Assembly (NCBI GenBank): GCA_934511165.1
Contig: CAKSWA010000061.1
Location: forward strand, 1-7,355
DNA length: 7,355 bases
Origin: an uncultured Oscillospiraceae bacterium
GTDB lineage: Bacteria > Bacillota > Clostridia > Oscillospirales > Oscillospiraceae
Reading direction: 5' to 3'
Every line of letters starts with the position of its first letter. The stretch's first letter is position 1. The position numbers and the translations under genes are program-made. The notes under the pieces were generated by a model. That model was not told the DNA's origin. It saw only the letters and a list, made by a program, of their open reading frames with translations, and searched no databases. This document shows, piece by piece, positions 5,616 to 7,355 of the stretch.

Positions 5616-7112
5616 TCAGTTTGTCCCTTTCGGTTCGGAATTATAAAAGTGGACAATCTCGTCCTTTTCCGCGCACGTCTGCGCGATGCGATCCATATAT
5701 TCCCGCGGGTACTTCGGCGCCATGAGGCGCTTTACAACGCCGCCGGGCGCCGTGAGCTTCGTAGAGCCGCCCGCGCCTACGGCGAGAATGCCGCAGAGCT
5801 CCTCCATAATGCATATGTTGTAGAGATTTTCGTATCCCGGTTTCGTCCAGCCGACGTTTTCAAAGCTGCCGGACATGAACTTCTGCCGGTAAAGGTAGTA
5901 CGGCGCATACCCCGCCGCTTCGAGTCTTTCGCGCGCGGCGGCAAGCATCTCCCCGACGGCTTTTCCGTCCGGCAGCGCCGTGCCCTCGGTGAGAAAGCGC
6001 GAGCCCTTTTTGAGCGCGAGCGTGTGTACCGTGATGTTTTCTGCGCCGAGCGCGATCACCTCGCGCATCGTTTCGGCGAAGGTCTCCGGCGTGTCGCCGG
6101 GCAGGCCCGCGATGAGATCCATGTTGAACGCGAGCTGCGGGAACTTTTTCACCATTGCCACCGCCTCGCGCACCTCGGCCACGGTGTGGTACCGTCCGAT
6201 GGCCTCAAGCACCGCGTCCGACATCGTCTGCGGATTGACGCTCACGCGGTCAATGCCGTGTGCAGCGAGAACCGCGAGCTTTTCCTCCGTCACGGTGTCC
6301 GGCCGCCCGGCTTCCACGGTGAACTCCCGGCAGGCGGAAAGATCAAAGCACGCCTTCGTGTCTGCAAGCAGCCGGTCGAGCTCCGGTGCCGTGAGCGTTG
6401 TCGGCGTGCCGCCGCCGACATATACCGCAACGATGCGCCGCCCGGCGGCCTTCACCGCCGCGGCTGTCGCACGCATTTCCTTTTCCAGCGCATCCAGATA
6501 GTCCGGGATGCTTTTTAAAAGCTTCGGCGCGTCTACGCTCACAAAGCTGCAATAGGCGCAGCGCGTCGGGCAGTACGGAATGCTGATATACAGGCACACG
6601 TCCTCCGGTGCAAGCGTTGCCTCCGCCTTTGCTGCGGCGCGCTCGGCAGCGAGCGCGAGTGATGCCCGCTCCTTCGATACATCGAACGTATCGGTCAGCA
6701 TCCGCACGGCGGCGGCCTCACTCAGGCCGTCCCGGTGGATGAGCCCCGCGAGGAGCTTGGCCGGGCGCACGCCGGTGAGACAGCCCCACTCCGGCTTCGG
6801 CACGCCGAGCTCCATCGCAGCGCGGTAAAATGCCAGCTTCAGAATGCGCTGCTCCAGCCGGGGGCGCTCCAGCGCATTGTGCAGCCGGCCGGTGCGGATA
6901 CGGGCATAGCCCCGCGCTTCGGCTCCGTCGTATGCGAGAAGGCAGACAGCCGTCGTGTACGTATCGCCGGGACAAAGCCGCAGCGTGACAGAGCGCCGGC
7001 TCCCGCTCTCGCTCGCAGACGCCGGGTATGCCGGCCGTTCGCCCGGGAAGAGCATGAGCATCATCTGCTCGGCGGCATATTTATAATCGTTGTTCAAAAG
7101 AAAAATATCCAT
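5616..7112 (-). CDS. hemZ: Coproporphyrinogen dehydrogenase HemZ (radical SAM)
   Basis: A 498-residue protein, the usual HemZ length. In B. subtilis HemZ is linked to oxygen-independent conversion of coproporphyrinogen III to protoporphyrinogen IX. The N-terminal HemZ-specific region (1-170) starts MDIFLLNNDYKYAAEQ and includes CLTGVRPAKL (111-120). The radical SAM core has the 4Fe-4S cysteines C181, C185 and C188 in IPYCPTRCAYCSF, the SAM-binding GGGTPT (233-238), EAGRPD (267-272) and MDLIAGLPGD (331-340). The C-terminal part has GWTKPGYENLYN and GAGGSTKL, as in HemW/HemZ relatives. The frame stays open to an ATG at 7202, but those 30 extra residues do not resemble the family and lie upstream of the TATAAT promoter, so the ATG at 7112 was chosen. 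No other haem genes are visible, so the reaction in this organism is not proven. Confidence 0.9.
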   Translation of the reverse strand: MDIFLLNNDYKYAAEQMMLMLFPGERPAYPASASESGSRRSVTLRLCPGDTYTTAVCLLAYDGAEARGYARIRTGRLHNALERPRLEQRILKLAFYRAAMELGVPKPEWGCLTGVRPAKLLAGLIHRDGLSEAAAVRMLTDTFDVSKERASLALAAERAAAKAEATLAPEDVCLYISIPYCPTRCAYCSFVSVDAPKLLKSIPDYLDALEKEMRATAAAVKAAGRRIVAVYVGGGTPTTLTAPELDRLLADTKACFDLSACREFTVEAGRPDTVTEEKLAVLAAHGIDRVSVNPQTMSDAVLEAIGRYHTVAEVREAVAMVKKFPQLAFNMDLIAGLPGDTPETFAETMREVIALGAENITVHTLALKKGSRFLTEGTALPDGKAVGEMLAAARERLEAAGYAPYYLYRQKFMSGSFENVGWTKPGYENLYNICIMEELCGILAVGAGGSTKLTAPGGVVKRLMAPKYPREYMDRIAQTCAEKDEIVHFYNSEPKGTN

Positions 7113-7121
7113 AACAGGTAT

Positions 7122-7149
7122 ATTATATAGGATTTCCGGAAAAAGGCAA
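7122..7149 (-). promoter_or_regulatory. hemZ promoter, apparently giving a leaderless mRNA
   Basis: -35 TTGCCT (7144-7149) and a perfect -10 TATAAT (7122-7127) are 16 nt apart. The expected start lies near 7114-7116, only 2-4 nt before the hemZ ATG at 7112. No Shine-Dalgarno sequence lies at usable distance upstream of that ATG. A weaker alternative -10, TATACT (7218-7223), has no good -35. Confidence 0.65.
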
Positions 7150-7245
7150 GCCGTGGAAAGAAATTGCCGTCGGGTTTTGTGGATTTGTCCATAGCGGCTC
7201 ATTGACGTTTATGGTAAAGTATACCCCAAGGGGAAGGTTTCGTGT

Positions 7246-7274
7246 TTGCATTTTGTTAACATCGCGCCTATGAT
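7246..7274 (+). promoter_or_regulatory. Possible divergent promoter for a gene right of the window
   Basis: TTGCAT (7246-7251) and TATGAT (7269-7274) are 17 nt apart on the plus strand, three and five matches to the sigma-A hexamers. The -35 half is repeated inverted as ATGCAA (7273-7278), so the promoter sits inside a dyad. No plus-strand gene starts before the window ends, so its target is not visible. The remaining sequence from 7150 to 7355 holds no gene I can support on either strand. Confidence 0.35.
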
Positions 7275-7321
7275 GCAACCAGACAGTCGGTAAGCGTTGA
7301 TTAACGGGAACCCGGGCCCGC

Positions 7322-7341
7322 GTCTTTCAGCGCTGAAAGAC
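7322..7341. repeat. Perfect 20-bp palindrome
   Basis: GTCTTTCAGC (7322-7331) is followed directly by its exact reverse complement GCTGAAAGAC (7332-7341). There is no T-run on either side, so it is not an intrinsic terminator. A dimeric-repressor operator or a leader element of the gene to the right is possible. Confidence 0.6.
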
Positions 7342-7355
7342 AGCTGAACGAAACG

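Noticed and set aside
5649..6518. 289-codon plus-strand open frame
   Set aside because: It is codon-aligned antisense to hemZ, has no ribosome binding site pattern and no recognisable domain.
5616..7202. 528-residue version of HemZ starting at the ATG at 7202
   Set aside because: The extra 30 residues do not look like HemZ, there is no Shine-Dalgarno sequence before that ATG, and the best promoter lies downstream of it.
7209..7262. 17-residue minus-strand open frame upstream of hemZ
   Set aside because: It is too short, has no convincing ribosome binding site and no recognisable sequence.

Overview
The window reads as chromosomal DNA of a GC-rich anaerobic Firmicute, most likely a gut Clostridia of the Oscillospirales type. 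This is inferred from the gene set (HemZ, a clostridial nucleoside kinase, MATE, an NhaC-family carrier and a DhaS-like TetR regulator), strong AGGAGG-type ribosome binding sites and sigma-A-like promoters. No mobile element, tRNA, rRNA or CRISPR array was seen. All six convincing genes lie on the minus strand, so transcription runs from right to left.

Right block (about 7355 to 3193): a TTGCCT/TATAAT promoter sits almost on top of the hemZ start codon and implies a nearly leaderless mRNA. hemZ (radical SAM coproporphyrinogen dehydrogenase family) is followed after 2 nt by a uridine-kinase-like nucleoside kinase without the usual large N-terminal domain, and after 54 nt by a MATE exporter. 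A modest hairpin plus T-run just after the MATE stop probably ends this unit. Beyond hemZ lie a possible divergent plus-strand promoter and a perfect 20-bp palindrome.

Middle block (3203 to about 1309): this is the main result. A strong promoter is followed by a complete lysine riboswitch (L box), then by mutually exclusive antiterminator and terminator helices, then by an NhaC-superfamily transporter. The architecture predicts a lysine OFF switch, so the generically named Na+/H+ antiporter is more likely a lysine importer. The transporter gene is followed by its own terminator.

Left block (about 1304 to 1): a TATAAT promoter drives an MntP/DUF204-type membrane protein with a GTG start, followed after 12 nt by a TetR-family regulator with a DhaS-like C-terminal domain. 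A dyad inside the promoter spacer is a candidate operator. A rightward-pointing terminator lies just beyond the TetR gene, which suggests a convergent plus-strand gene left of the window.

The very long plus-strand open frames (107-2932, 3019-5118, 5649-6518) are codon-aligned antisense shadows. They arise because the real genes avoid TTA, CTA and TCA codons.
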